A stretch of DNA of 64,000 nt from Limonium bicolor (Eukaryota; Streptophyta; Magnoliopsida; Caryophyllales; Plumbaginaceae), in assembly GCA_023374045.1 (NCBI GenBank), contig CM041776.1, positions 143,347,296 through 143,411,295 of the forward strand, given 5' to 3'. Positions 10,571-20,831 of the stretch are shown here, piece by piece (the stretch's first letter is position 1; the number at the start of each line of letters is the position of its first letter). The translations under genes were made by a program, and so were the position numbers. Under the pieces are notes generated by a model. It was given only the letters and a program-made list of their open reading frames with translations. It searched no databases and was not told where the DNA came from.

Positions 10571-10715
10571 ATGTGTCTTTCACGCAGCCTAAAAAGTTCT
10601 AACCTAAAACTTCTTTGCGACCCAGAATTTCAGCCCAGTCCTCTATGACAGACGGCACTTTAAAAATAGGTAGGCCCGAATCCCAAGTACGGTAGAAGGA
10701 AGAAATCCAGTCAAC

Positions 10716-11717
10716 ATGGATGCCCAGTTAGCCGTAGAATTCAATGGGATGCTGAAAAAGATTGAGTGCATGGAGAGGGCCAACAAGCCAGCCGGTTTTG
10801 ACTACTTTTCCACTGGATTATATCCCAAGGTTGATCTCCCTCCAAAGTTGAAATTGCCAACACTTCCTCTATACAAAGGTTCCTCCGACCCACAACTTCA
10901 TTTGGCAATGTTCGATAGGGAAATGTCCATCCTTTCGCTAAACGATATGCAGAAGCCAAGGTATTTGCTCACTATCTTGATGACTCCTCAGCATTGGTAC
11001 ATAACTCAAAGGATAAATACCAAGACCTACGAGGAGGTATGTGAAGCTTTTTTGCATCATTTTGAGTACGCTAGAAGTTTTGGAGTCACTAGGGCTAATC
11101 TTGCAAGCACACAACAAACAGAAGGTGAATCAATGTCTGATTTTGTCAAGCATTGGAGGATGAAGGCAGCCGCAATGCTCACACAGATGGACGAACAAGA
11201 GCAAATCCGAATGGTAATTAAAAATATGCAGAAGCAATACAGTGACGAGCTGAAATTCACATACTTTCCTAGCTTCAACATGCTGATGGGGCAAGTTGAT
11301 GTACTAGAAGAAATGATTCATAAAGGAGAGTTAAAACTTGGGAACTCAAAAAACACTGGGAATGGTTCAAGGACAACAGCTTGTATCCAAAGTGGTACCC
11401 GAAAGAGAACTAGGCAACATGAGGTAAACATCGTTCGACGAATAAAAGGGCCAGGACAAATCATCGGAGCAATAGAATCATCCCGTCAGAGAAAGTTTTC
11501 AAACATCGGTCAACCATTAAGCCAGGCTTTTAAAAGACTCCAGGAACAGAACATGCTACAACCCCTCACCCCTCGACAAAGAGACCCTCAAAAAGGAAGG
11601 AATCTGAACCAGTACTGCCAGTATCACCAGCTTCCTGGTCATGACACCGACGATTGCAAAATTCTAAAGCAGCGCATCCAAGGTCTTATCAATCAAGATT
11701 TTCAACTCCCCGAGTAG
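10716..11717 (+). CDS. gag: Gag polyprotein of element I (Tat/Ogre-like), intact, 333 aa
   Basis: Structural protein that would form the virus-like particle around the element RNA in the cytoplasm. Residues about 85-200 resemble the Retrotrans_gag capsid family: HWYITQR, then an F-HHFEYAR segment, then an FVKHWR-AAA segment. A basic linker follows (residues 210-265, several KR/RR pairs). Residues 301-314 form a zinc knuckle C-x2-H-x4-H-x4-C (CQYHQLPGHDTDDC), followed by LK-RIQGLI, typical of the Tat/Ogre group. The start is the first ATG after the repeat array; no stop or frameshift interrupts it. No protease, reverse transcriptase, RNase H or integrase follows in the 3 kb before the polypurine tract, so the element codes for Gag only. 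The intact frame contrasts with about 2.3% LTR divergence. Family assignment is firm; particle formation is inferred. Confidence 0.88.
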   Translation: MDAQLAVEFNGMLKKIECMERANKPAGFDYFSTGLYPKVDLPPKLKLPTLPLYKGSSDPQLHLAMFDREMSILSLNDMQKPRYLLTILMTPQHWYITQRINTKTYEEVCEAFLHHFEYARSFGVTRANLASTQQTEGESMSDFVKHWRMKAAAMLTQMDEQEQIRMVIKNMQKQYSDELKFTYFPSFNMLMGQVDVLEEMIHKGELKLGNSKNTGNGSRTTACIQSGTRKRTRQHEVNIVRRIKGPGQIIGAIESSRQRKFSNIGQPLSQAFKRLQEQNMLQPLTPRQRDPQKGRNLNQYCQYHQLPGHDTDDCKILKQRIQGLINQDFQLPE

Positions 11718-11886
11718 GAATCCCATGTCAAGCACCATCAGAGATTACTATTTTCAAGTGTTTTATCCAATTTCTTCTCTTTACTAGTCATTTTTCCATT
11801 TATCCAACGTTTGTAGTAGTTAGATTCTTTTATATTTTAGAAGTTACTGGGCTTGTAATTGTCAATGATGTCTTTCCATTCATTTA

Positions 11887-11892
11887 AATAAA
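11887..11892 (+). terminator. AATAAA after gag, element I
   Basis: Poly(A)-signal-like hexamer 170 bases after the gag stop. Element II has one 167 bases after its last stop (23802-23807). The conserved spacing suggests an optional 3' end for a short gag message; inferred only. Confidence 0.35.
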
Positions 11893-13202
11893 GTCATGGT
11901 TCCATTTCTATAATTCTTGTACAAATCCTTTTTCATTCATTAAAAAAAAAGCATTCATGTCTTTCAAAGGATCACGAAATAATCATTTTCTGACAATGGA
12001 ACACAATGACTTGTTTTTTGGGTTTCTAAAAGGATGAACATAATTTACCAAATACCATAACCCATCACAAAACATCCAAGCGGTAAAATCGTTGTCATAA
12101 ACCCCAAACAATACTGGGGGCAATCTGAGTTGAAGTTCGTCATCTTTTATCTTTTGTTTAAATGTGCGAACGAGTTTCGGAGTGAAAATCTCGCGAGAAT
12201 GTCTTGAGTGGAAAAACGATGAGCGAACGAGCGTGTCATTTTTACACGACTCCGGTGAGACCACATTCAAATGTGAGATAAACGGCATAACTCTGACCGA
12301 AGAAGATATTTTGTAGATTTACACTTAGACCTGTGAAAAGTAACAAAGAATGGATACACAACTATCAGGAATGACGAAGCACCTAGGTATAGCACCACAT
12401 AGCCAAAAGCTTGTGAACCCTGACATTAAACCCTATGCACCCCCGCTGAGCCTTTCATATATACCTTTTAAATATTATGAACTCCACAAAATAACCCAGC
12501 CAATGATGAATGTCCGACCCGGTGACCAATAGAAGCAAGGAGCCTAACTCTCAAATAACATTCTTATCAGTCCATAGAAGCAATGCCGCTATCAGCATGA
12601 CGAAGCGATCCGTAAATGGTCCCAGAGTGACACCGGATCCAAAGAGCTTACATCAAATGCAGCTCTCCAAGTTCAAAACCAGGAAACACAAGAACCCCGA
12701 AGAAAATGAGATTCAAAGAAAGGCAAACCTGAAAAGCCTCGAAGAAATCCAAAATTGGAAGAAAAGGAAAAGGTGCAAGGAACAACCCAAAAGTTCCAAG
12801 TTCCAAGCTCATAAGCGAAGTCATCACGAAGTAGCCAAACGACTTCAAGACAAAGAAGACAAGTCCGAGAGAAGGTGCAAGTTGCAGCTTTGGTCACCCT
12901 TATAGCTCCACATACCTAAAATATCCCTTCATGGTCTCATTGTCTTTCATCACACCCCATGGCCACGTTATAAGCTTTAAAGACTTCCGACTTGATAGTT
13001 GTGTGTCCAATCACGTGAAAGTAATAGATCAAATGCGTAAATCCATCAAATATCGAATTCAATGGTCTAGAAGTTATGACCATGAGTGAGAAATGACTGC
13101 AAATGTCAAACACATCGTGTGTAGGTTAGGGAGCACCATATCAAAGCAAAAGCCTTAACCCTGTGAGGACAAGACTTGTTCGCACGTTTAATCAAAGAGA
13201 AT

Positions 13203-13235
13203 ACTGGGGGGCAATCGATCGTTCCGATCGATTGC
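13203..13235 (+). other. Polypurine-like motif with 11-bp hairpin, element I
   Basis: ACTGGGGGGCAATC runs into a perfect inverted repeat: 13211-13221 (GCAATCGATCG) pairs with 13225-13235 around TTC. Element II has the same arrangement at 25246-25277 with a 12-bp stem. Confidence 0.7.
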
Positions 13236-13270
13236 TATGAACTCTAGCTCAGATTGTCCTAAGGAAAAAT

Positions 13271-13299
13271 ACTGGGGGCAATTGTTGGTTGCAACAATT
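13271..13299 (+). other. Polypurine-like motif with second hairpin, element I
   Basis: ACTGGGGGCAATT followed by an 8-bp stem, AATTGTTG (13280-13287) pairing with CAACAATT (13292-13299). The counterpart in element II (25315-25345) has an 11-bp stem. Confidence 0.6.
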
Positions 13300-13597
13300 C
13301 CCATGACAACACCAATTGAAGCCCAAAGCTTGAGCACCACCATCCCACCACAGGCACACATGAGCCCTTATATCCACATCAAACACCTCAGGCCCACATA
13401 AGCCTTCACCTCCACATAAATTCCATGGCCCGTCATAAGCCCTACCACCACTGAAAAAGTCCCGCAAACAAAAAACATATACTCCCACCAGTGGCAAGTT
13501 CATCTTCTAAGAAACAAAATGCAAGTCTGAAATCTTTAGTTAGGAAATGATAATTTCACCTTCCTTTTGGTAGACAGAATTTCCTTTAAACATTGCC

Positions 13598-14015
13598 ATG
13601 TTTGGCACCTTTTTTAGCAATTTCTTGTCCTGCACAATTTTCCTTCAAACACTTCAGTTTCACAAGTCTGCATCATCGCCATGTTTGGCATATTCCAAGC
13701 AATCTCTTGCTTTGGACTAACCTATTTCATAGCCATGTTTGGCATATTCCTAGCAATTTCTTGCTTTGAACAAATCTGCATCATTGCCATGTTTAGCTTA
13801 TTCCTAGCAATTTCTTGCTTTGAACAAATCTGCGTCATCGCCATGTTTGACATATTTCTAGCAATTTCTTGCTTTGGACAAATCTTTTTCATAGCCATGT
13901 TTGGCATATTCCTAGCAATTTCTTACTTTGGACAAATCTTTTTCATAGCCATGTTTGGTATATTTTCCAGCTATTTCTTGCTTTAGACAATTTTCACACC
14001 TCACAATTGCCACGT
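13598..14015 (+). repeat. Minisatellite, 57-bp units
   Basis: About seven units around GCCATGTTTGGCATATTCC and AGCAATTTCTTGCTTTG. 57 is a multiple of three, so both strands show long open frames of a repeated 19-residue peptide; these are repeat artefacts. Confidence 0.9.
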
Positions 14016-14069
14016 TTGGCACTTTCATAATTAGCTCTTATCATTGGATCATCTCACATGTGAGAATCT

Positions 14070-14425
14070 AATCCAACTTCAGGTTCCCTACACCTTATAA
14101 TGCTCGGCGTAATCCATTCAAACTTCAGGTTCCTGACACCTTAAAATGCTCGGCGTATCCCATTCAAACTTTAGGTTCCCGATACCTTATAATGCTCGGC
14201 GTATCCCATTCAAACTTCAGGTTCCCGACACCTTATAATGCTCGGCGTATCCCATTCAAACTTCAGGTTCCCGACACCTTATAATGCTCAGCGTATCCCA
14301 TTCAAACTTCAGGTTCCTGACACCTTATAATGCTCGGCGTATCCCATTCAAACTTCAGGTTCCCGACACCTTATAATGCTTGGCGTATCCCATTCAAACT
14401 TCAGCTTCCCGACACCTTATAATGC
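14070..14425 (+). repeat. Minisatellite, 45-bp units
   Basis: Eight units, same family as 6627-6890. The core AGGTTCCCGACACCTTATAA resembles the units of 14470-14600 and of element II at 26684-27290. Confidence 0.92.
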
Positions 14426-14710
14426 TCGGTCTAGATTATTCACTATTAGTTCGGTCCACTTTTTCATATTTTTGGCAGTTGGCGCCTTTTAATAGCCCAA
14501 CACATTTAGCTTTTTCTTTTAGGTGGTTGGCACCTCATAATAGCCCAATAATCTCAGACTTTTCTTCTAGGTAGCTAGCACCTCATAATAGCTCAGCATA
14601 ATCAACAGACTCGGCAGAAATCTAAGACAAGGAGTTTATTCGGTATCAGACAAAATTTTGGGGTATCACTCAAGCATCAACTAGTCTTTTCATATTCACT
14701 ACAAAGTCTA

Positions 14711-14727
14711 GTTGACGGGGGGCAATC
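14711..14727 (+). promoter_or_regulatory. Polypurine tract, element I
   Basis: GTTGACGGGGGGCAATC directly abuts the 3' LTR start at 14728. Confidence 0.8.
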
Positions 14728-15781
14728 TGTTATACCCAAAATTTCAACCCCCTCGGAGTAGTCTCTAAGGCATACGTGTTACAAAGGGCAAAATGGTCAA
14801 AATGCACCAGTGCAGGATTTTCCAAGGACATTCTCGGGATTTTCTATTTTCAGATGACTTGTTCATTATCTCCAAATACTTCCAAATATCATAGTCATTA
14901 TGAAAGGTATTTCATGATTTTCTGTTAATATTTATTCCGGAAATTAAGCTTTTAATAAGCTAGTTTGTTTAATAATTAACACATGAAATAGCCTCAAAAC
15001 AGAAATAAAAGGGTTTTCAAAATTAAAATAAAATTATCACATGGTTAGCATGACTACATACAGTCATAAACCTGAAATTATTTTATTTGGAACCTTATCC
15101 CAAAATTTAAAAGAGAAATTCAATCATTTTTGCAATTTTCTCTCTCCTCTGGAAAATACCGAAGTCAAAACAAAATGTCATAAAATTTTAACACAAGATA
15201 GAGGATGATTCTTAGAGACTAATGCCGTTGGAATTTCGTTATGTCGACTTTCCAATCGTAAGTTATGAATTATGTGATATTCCAGATTGTAAGATTTTTA
15301 TCTAATCGGTTATTTATCGAAATAACCTGATTCCAACTCTCAAAATTCCTAAAAATCGTCTTTTAGCTTTGGTTAAAATTTTGGTATTTTTATCAACTTC
15401 TAGCACGTTTTAAAAAATCAGATTCTCTTAGAGCACAAAATCAGGGTTTTAGATAAAAATCTTGTTCTATCAACTTGGCCATGCTCTTTCTATAAAAGGC
15501 CTTATAAAAAACGACCTAGGGCAGGGGAAAACATTCCCAAAGTCAGAAGAGGCAGCCGTCAAGCTTCTCCCCACTTTCTTACACTTCCAAGCCTCAAATC
15601 AATACCGAAACCCTCCTGAAATCACCCTGAAGCCACTGAAAACACAATATTCCTTCTCCATCAGACTTCCAAACACAAAACCACCAGCAATACAAAAGCA
15701 AAAACATCCTTAGCAACACAAGGAAAAAGGTTCTAGATGCTCGGGTCGAAGTTGAACCGGATCGGCCCCAACGAAGCTTTC
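14728..15781 (+). mobile_element. Element I 3' LTR, first part (interrupted)
   Basis: Aligns without gaps to 7186 onward for at least 763 bp. Interrupted after GAAGCTTTC by chromovirus B; CTTTC is repeated on the far side at 40386-40390, where the LTR resumes. TATAAAA is at 15491. The open frame 15462-15713 is the counterpart of 7920-8171 and is LTR sequence, not a gene. Confidence 0.93.
15777..15781 (+). repeat. Target-site duplication of chromovirus B, left (CTTTC)
   Basis: CTTTC precedes TGTAACACCC at 15782 and recurs at 40386-40390 after ATTTCA. The unbroken site is seen in the 5' LTR of element I at about 8234-8238. Confidence 0.93.
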
Positions 15782-17447
15782 TGTAACACCCCAACTCAAT
15801 CCAAATGTGGTCTCGCAACTTAACAGCATATATACATACATGTCACAGCGGAATTCTTTACACTCCAGGACCTTGCCACGGTCTGACTACAGAATATACC
15901 GAACATTAGTACATAACAACCTTAACCAAATACATATTCTTCTTACAATCCTCTCACATCCTATACATCTTACTAACTCAATTGCCATACGAGTGTACAT
16001 GCACAACTCGTAGGCCACACTTAATCCTAAACACTTGTATCCTCTTCTAACTCTCGCGACGGCCGCCACCTGATGTACACCTGTGTAGTAAAAACAGCCC
16101 CCAAAGGGGGTCAGCACGAATGCTGGTACGATCCTCTCATGGCCCCCAAGCTAACGTGGCTACGACGACTAATTGTCGATAGCATGGAGGTTGATTAGAT
16201 GCACAACATAATAGTAAGTGCAGTAAACAACAAACCAACAATGAACAATCAAAGTTCACACACAATGAACGACTTAAATGTGTTCCCTTAACTAGAGAGT
16301 TAATCATTTAACTCCTTAAGTTATGTTTCCTCTTAATCTTAGTCCATCCTTATCTCACCTCAGTCTTAATCTTATCTTAATCTTAGAAACAACCACCCTT
16401 TAATAAGGAGTGGATGTAGCTTATCTTAGTCTTAATAATACAAACCATCCTTTAAAGAGGGATGGTTGCAACTTATCTTAACCTTACCTTATGTATGCCA
16501 ACCGTTCTCTCGTTGGGAACAGGTTAGCCCTTAGTTCGTTGTTTACTTTTGTAGGGCTTGGTTAACCCTTGCCAGCAGCAGGACACTTACCGGCAATAAA
16601 CAACATTCTTAAATTGTTGGGGATGTAGGCTTGATCCCCCACGCCATCTTAAAGCCACCTACCTTGGACTGGATGTCCAATGTAGCCGAGCCGGCCAACC
16701 GACCCAAGGCTACTAGTCCGAGGACTAGTCCTTAATCGGAAGTTGAATCTGCTATAGATACCGACCCCCTTTCCTTAGCATGCATGACCGGAGATCGGTC
16801 CCGGGTTTCCTCACTCAAGTTCCAGTTAGTAGTAGTCTCAAGACCATGTTTGTTGGTTAACCTCTTTCGGTTTATATCGTCCCATATTAGGGAGTGTTCC
16901 TTAGTCTCACTCATTTCCTTACTAAACGTTGGTTAGTAAGTTCTCACGGTATGTTGTGTTAGTTCTCAAACATCACACAACAATACAATAAATATAATAT
17001 TCCGGTTGCATGCTTTATCTTGTTTAGTGAGCACACAAAAACAAATAGCACACAAGCCGAGGGACACCTCGTTAGCAAGCAGGTCACAAGAAGAACTGTA
17101 CCGTTCACCGTTGGTCATTCGGTTGCTTACTCTCTTCCGGAGTACAAATTCCGAGTCCTAAAACATTCATTCAGTTTTAGGTTGTTAATCACTTAACTCA
17201 ATTCAACTTACTAATCTTACTTAACTTAATTAACTTACTTAACTTACTTAACTTACTTAACCCTTCATGATCCCCACCTAACACCTCTTAAGTCTTACAA
17301 CTTAATCTTACAAACTTAACCTTAAGCTTTTAAGCTTACACTTAACTTAATCCCTTAAGTTCTTAGGGTCCTAATCATTACCACCCTACCAAAGGTATAC
17401 CTTATTACCTATTAACATCCTTAGAATCCAAAATTTCATTTTTTTTT

Positions 17448-17775
17448 TAGGCTCGACCGAACTTCCGACCGACCTTACCTAAGGTCGGTCCATTCCAGAA
17501 CATATTACCGCTTGAAAATTCTACCCCGACCGACCTTGCAAGTCCGGTCCCAAGGTCGGTCCATTCCCGAGAGTTTCCCCGTGGGATATTTAAGCCCGAC
17601 CGAACTTGCCAAGTTCGGTCGATTCCAGAGACTCAATTCCTTCACAAATTACAAGCCCGACCGAACTTGCAAGTCCAGTCCCCAAGTTCGGTCGGTTCCA
17701 GAAACTTTCTCCGGCAGTGTAAACTGAGCTTGACCGACCTTGCAGGTCCGGTCCCAAGGTCGGTCGGCTCCAGAA
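17448..17775 (-). repeat. Hairpin array in LTR B (left copy)
   Basis: Five units pairing GACCGACCTT with AAGGTCGGTC, or GACCGAACTT with AAGTTCGGTC, around a CAAGTCCGGTCCC-type loop. Both arms change together between units. The right LTR copy is at 37417-37755. Confidence 0.75.
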
Positions 17776-19038
17776 CCTTATTTCTAAATTCCCATTTGAC
17801 TCCAAACTTCTCCACAAGTTCCCCCATGTGTCCTAATACCATTTAGGCACTTAAACTCACCTTAGAACCTCCACCAAACTCTCCAAAACAACTTCCAAAG
17901 ATCTTCTCAGCATTTACTAAATTCTTACAAACACTCCTAACATTTGTCATATAATTCCTTACATTTCCAACATGTACATTTTGTCTAGAACTTTAACTAT
18001 CCCAAGTGTTTCTTTTCAACGCATATAACTCCTCCTTAACATCATTGCACTCCATCTTGCTAGTTAAACCTTCCAAGGTCATCTTGCATGTCCATGCACA
18101 ATTTCTCTTCTTTTCATTTGTTACTCATCACTCCTAAACTCTTGAGCTTACTTATACTATTTATTCACTTACTCACCTTCCTCATGATCACACTCTTTTA
18201 CATTCCTAGTCATTTTCCTTGACGTTTGACGACATTCTCCCTCACCTTTCTCTTCATCACCTAAGTCCACTTATTACAATCTAAAAAACCTCATTAGTCC
18301 TCTACTAACATCATCACTACTTAGGCAAGCTTCCCAAGACTTTCATTGATATATTCCCAAGTTCATACCTAAATCACCTTAAGCATTATACACCTTCTCC
18401 TTAAAACTTATGCACAAGTCTTACATTCCTCATATCATGATTTTGGTGTGTTTAATACACTCACCAATCCTCTAATTCCTCCTAGACATCTCTAGGTCAT
18501 TCTAAACCTCAAGAACTCCTTAGTTAACTCATTTCCACCCAATTTTCTTTTCATGCTCCCTAGTAAACCCTAGGGCATATTAACTCACCACTACCACTTA
18601 AACACTTTGTTTTCTACTCAAATTTCGCCATAGCTTCTCTAGCATCTTATCATGCCCAAATGCATTGTTTTCCTCATTCATCCATCTCACACACATCAAG
18701 TTCTTTCTCATCACATCTCACCACCAAACCAACTCATTCACAACAACTCATTATATTGCAATAATCTTAAATTGCATAGCACCAAGGCTCTTAAATGACA
18801 TGGCTCTTAGGCCCTTAAATGACTTAAACTTAAACACTGAATTTCCCACATATAAAAGCTTTCAACCTGCAAATACACCCATCAATCTCATAGTAATTAT
18901 AATGCTCTTAAAATCCCTCTTAAACTTATATTTCTAACTCATTCCCATTGGCTCCTTAGTCACAAGTTCATAAGCTTATTTAAGTTCTTTTTCTGAGGTT
19001 ACATAACCCATTACCTAATGTAAGCCCTAGGCTACATT

Positions 19039-19043
19039 GGTAC
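19039..19043 (+). repeat. Target-site duplication of element II, left (GGTAC)
   Basis: GGTAC precedes TGTTATACCC at 19044 and recurs at 29194-29198. The other LTR of B has the unbroken site at about 39027-39031. Confidence 0.93.
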
Positions 19044-19556
19044 TGTTATACCCAAAATTTTGACCCCCTGGTTAGGGTCTACGTGGTACCGGTGTTGTGA
19101 GAGGCATTTTAATCAAGCGGTGAGGGATCCCGGTCCGATCGGCACGTTCCATGGCATGGGAGCAGCTTCGTCACTTTCAGGGGCGTTTTGGTAATCTTTA
19201 AAGGCTCCTAAGACCTCTTGTAAGCTTTCTCTCTCCTCCAAAGGGTGCCCAAATCAGCTCGAAATGCTTTGATATTTTAACCCATGATAGAGGATGACAT
19301 TTTAAGCATAATGGCGTTGGAATTTTGATTTTTCGAATTTCCAATAATTTTCTAGCAATTTCTGACTGAATCTGACGAGAAATTCAATTTAAAAATGCTC
19401 CAGCATTTAAAAAATTCGTTTCCACCTCAGAAAATTCATAATATCCATTCTTGACATGTGGTTAAAATTTCATAGCAAAATTCCTTTGGGAAGTTGCTTA
19501 GTTAAAATATCGAAAAATCTTACTTTTGCTAGATTCTCTTTATCTTTAAGGAAGTC

Positions 19557-19565
19557 TATATAAGG
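19557..19565 (+). promoter_or_regulatory. TATA box, element II 5' LTR
   Basis: TATATAAGG, 513 bases after the LTR start; the 3' LTR has it at 27923, at the same offset. Confidence 0.6.
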
Positions 19566-19893
19566 GGATGGGTTTTTGGATAAAATCAGAACCTCACACA
19601 CTCAAGAACCCTAGAGAGTCAGAAAACATGGCCTCCCTCTCTCTTTCACGTTTTCCAACACCCGGCCACCCAATCATACTGAAAATCCCCCGAAATCACC
19701 ATCTAAACACGTTTTCCAATCCCCGAAGCACCAATAATCATCAAAACCTCACAAAAACACCTCTAAAACGTGAAGAACAGCAAGAACAACCAGCAACCAG
19801 AAGCTTGGGTCGAAATCCTCTCGGGTCTGCCATCAACGGAGCACTCGACGAGTCCCGGTGTGAAGAGACGTTGTGAATCCGAAGGTAAAACAG

Positions 19894-20097
19894 GTAGAAA
19901 CTCCACTTCCCTGACCTCACCACGGTATTATCTGTCTTGCTCAAAATTTGGGCTCAAACTAACCTTCGTAGGCTTCTGTATTGCTGTTTATTTAAGCTTC
20001 TGTCAGATAACTTGTTTGCTAAGTTTCGTGCTTAATTCGAATTCAAATTGAAAACTTTCAATCACTAACGTCTTGTACATCTTTCAGGCTACACACC
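19894..20097 (+). promoter_or_regulatory. Candidate intron within the LTR leader, element II
   Basis: Donor ACAG then GTAGAAA at 19894; branch-point-like CACTAAC about 25 bases before the acceptor CTTTCAG ending at 20097. Same architecture as 8287-8478. Confidence 0.4.
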
Positions 20098-20831
20098 CAT
20101 AAAATTTGAGCTCAAAACACCCTCGGGAACCTTCTGAAAACCCCTGTCCGTGGGTGGTCCGTGACCTCGGACCTATGGTCCGGGACCTCGGACGCGTTGT
20201 CCGAGACCACGGACACCCACGGACGGCGGCGGGATTTTAAAAATTCAAAATTTAGGTTTTTTCTAATAATGTCCGGGCCCACGGACATCCTGTCCGTGGC
20301 CCCGGACCTTGCAAATTTTGTTTTCCTTTAATTTCGACTTTTCTGTATATTTAGGTTAACTGGGGTCCGTGGTCTCGGACGTTTGGTCCGTGGCTACGGA
20401 CGTAATCAAAATTTGACCTAATTCTGCCTCCGAAACCCTAGTTTAGGTAGCTTTTAATTTCACTTTAATTTTCTGTCAAAAAATGCTAAAAACACAAAAA
20501 AAACAGAAGCTTGCGCACTTAGGTTAAAACGACTCGTAATAAGCCGTAAATAAACTGAGTAGAGGAAAAACGACCTAGGAAGGGTAATGAAAGTAATTGA
20601 ACCCTAATTAAGTCGAATATCAAGCCCCCGAACCCGAACTCTCCTTTCCTAATTTGATCTAGGTTAAAATTAGGTGGCGACTCATAATAGGTTCCAGTGA
20701 GCTAGCTTAGGTTTTAATAATTATTGTTTTATGACATAGTTATTAATCTTAGGTTATAAGTGGACCTAAAACCCGATTAGATCCCAATCAAGTTAATCCA
20801 CATAGGATAGGGTTTAAAATCGAGGCTCACA

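Larger units (their letters stand above)
9212..10715 (+). mobile_element. Element I untranslated leader
   Basis: About 1.5 kb without a credible plus-strand reading frame. The first ~470 bases (to about 9690) are strongly similar to 20832-21310 in element II, including two copies of a TTGGTGATGTGAA-like motif and the block around GCACCTCTCCGGAT. This shared non-coding part is a natural candidate for packaging or leader signals. From about 9700 on, sequence rich in GGCCCA motifs leads into a minisatellite. No extra upstream ORF of the kind reported for full-length Ogre elements is seen. Confidence 0.7.
11718..13560 (+). mobile_element. Element I non-coding region downstream of gag
   Basis: About 1.8 kb matched in order by 23640-25360 of element II, but with many indels that break every frame, so conservation is of nucleotides and not of protein (the open frame at 12510-12905 is an example). 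It holds three polypurine-like motifs ACTGGGGGCAAT (12113, 13203, 13271), two of them followed by hairpins, and small seed copies of the repeat that is expanded in element II (near 13429). No pol domain is visible. Confidence 0.75.
15782..19043 (-). mobile_element. Chromovirus B 3' LTR, first part as drawn
   Basis: Together with 29199-30552 this makes an LTR of 4616 bp, nearly identical to 35751-40385. On the minus strand it begins TGAAATACCCC and ends TGTTACA. It includes the hairpin CCCCCAAAGGGGG (16098-16110), the acceptor-like signal at 16081, and five GACCGACC/GGTCGGTC hairpin units (17448-17775). Open frames at 16732-16914 and 18665-18937 have twins in the other LTR because the LTRs are duplicates. 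Split at 19043 by element II. Confidence 0.92.
19044..20831 (+). mobile_element. Element II 5' LTR (Tat/Ogre-like), 1788 bp
   Basis: Same termini as element I but a different subfamily after the first 25 bases. In the first 513 bases it differs from the 3' LTR only by two one-base indels. It contains TATATAAGG at 19557, a candidate intron 19894-20097 with TCACTAAC and TTTCAG, and a branched hairpin cluster whose outer stem is 20146-20156 with 20214-20224. Confidence 0.93.

Noticed and set aside
12510..12905. Lys-rich open frame with a similar one in element II (24665-24892)
   Set aside because: Nucleotide similarity is present, but indels that are not multiples of three break the frame; start and end are not shared.
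13681..13986. Long open frame of repeated MFGIFLAISCF-type peptide, membrane-like
   Set aside because: It is the translation of a 57-bp minisatellite; the opposite strand is open too, and the last unit breaks it.
18665..18937. 90-codon open frame repeated at 38652-38924, and 60 codons at 16732-16914 repeated at 36697-36879
   Set aside because: Duplicated only because they lie in the two LTRs of B; no family features.
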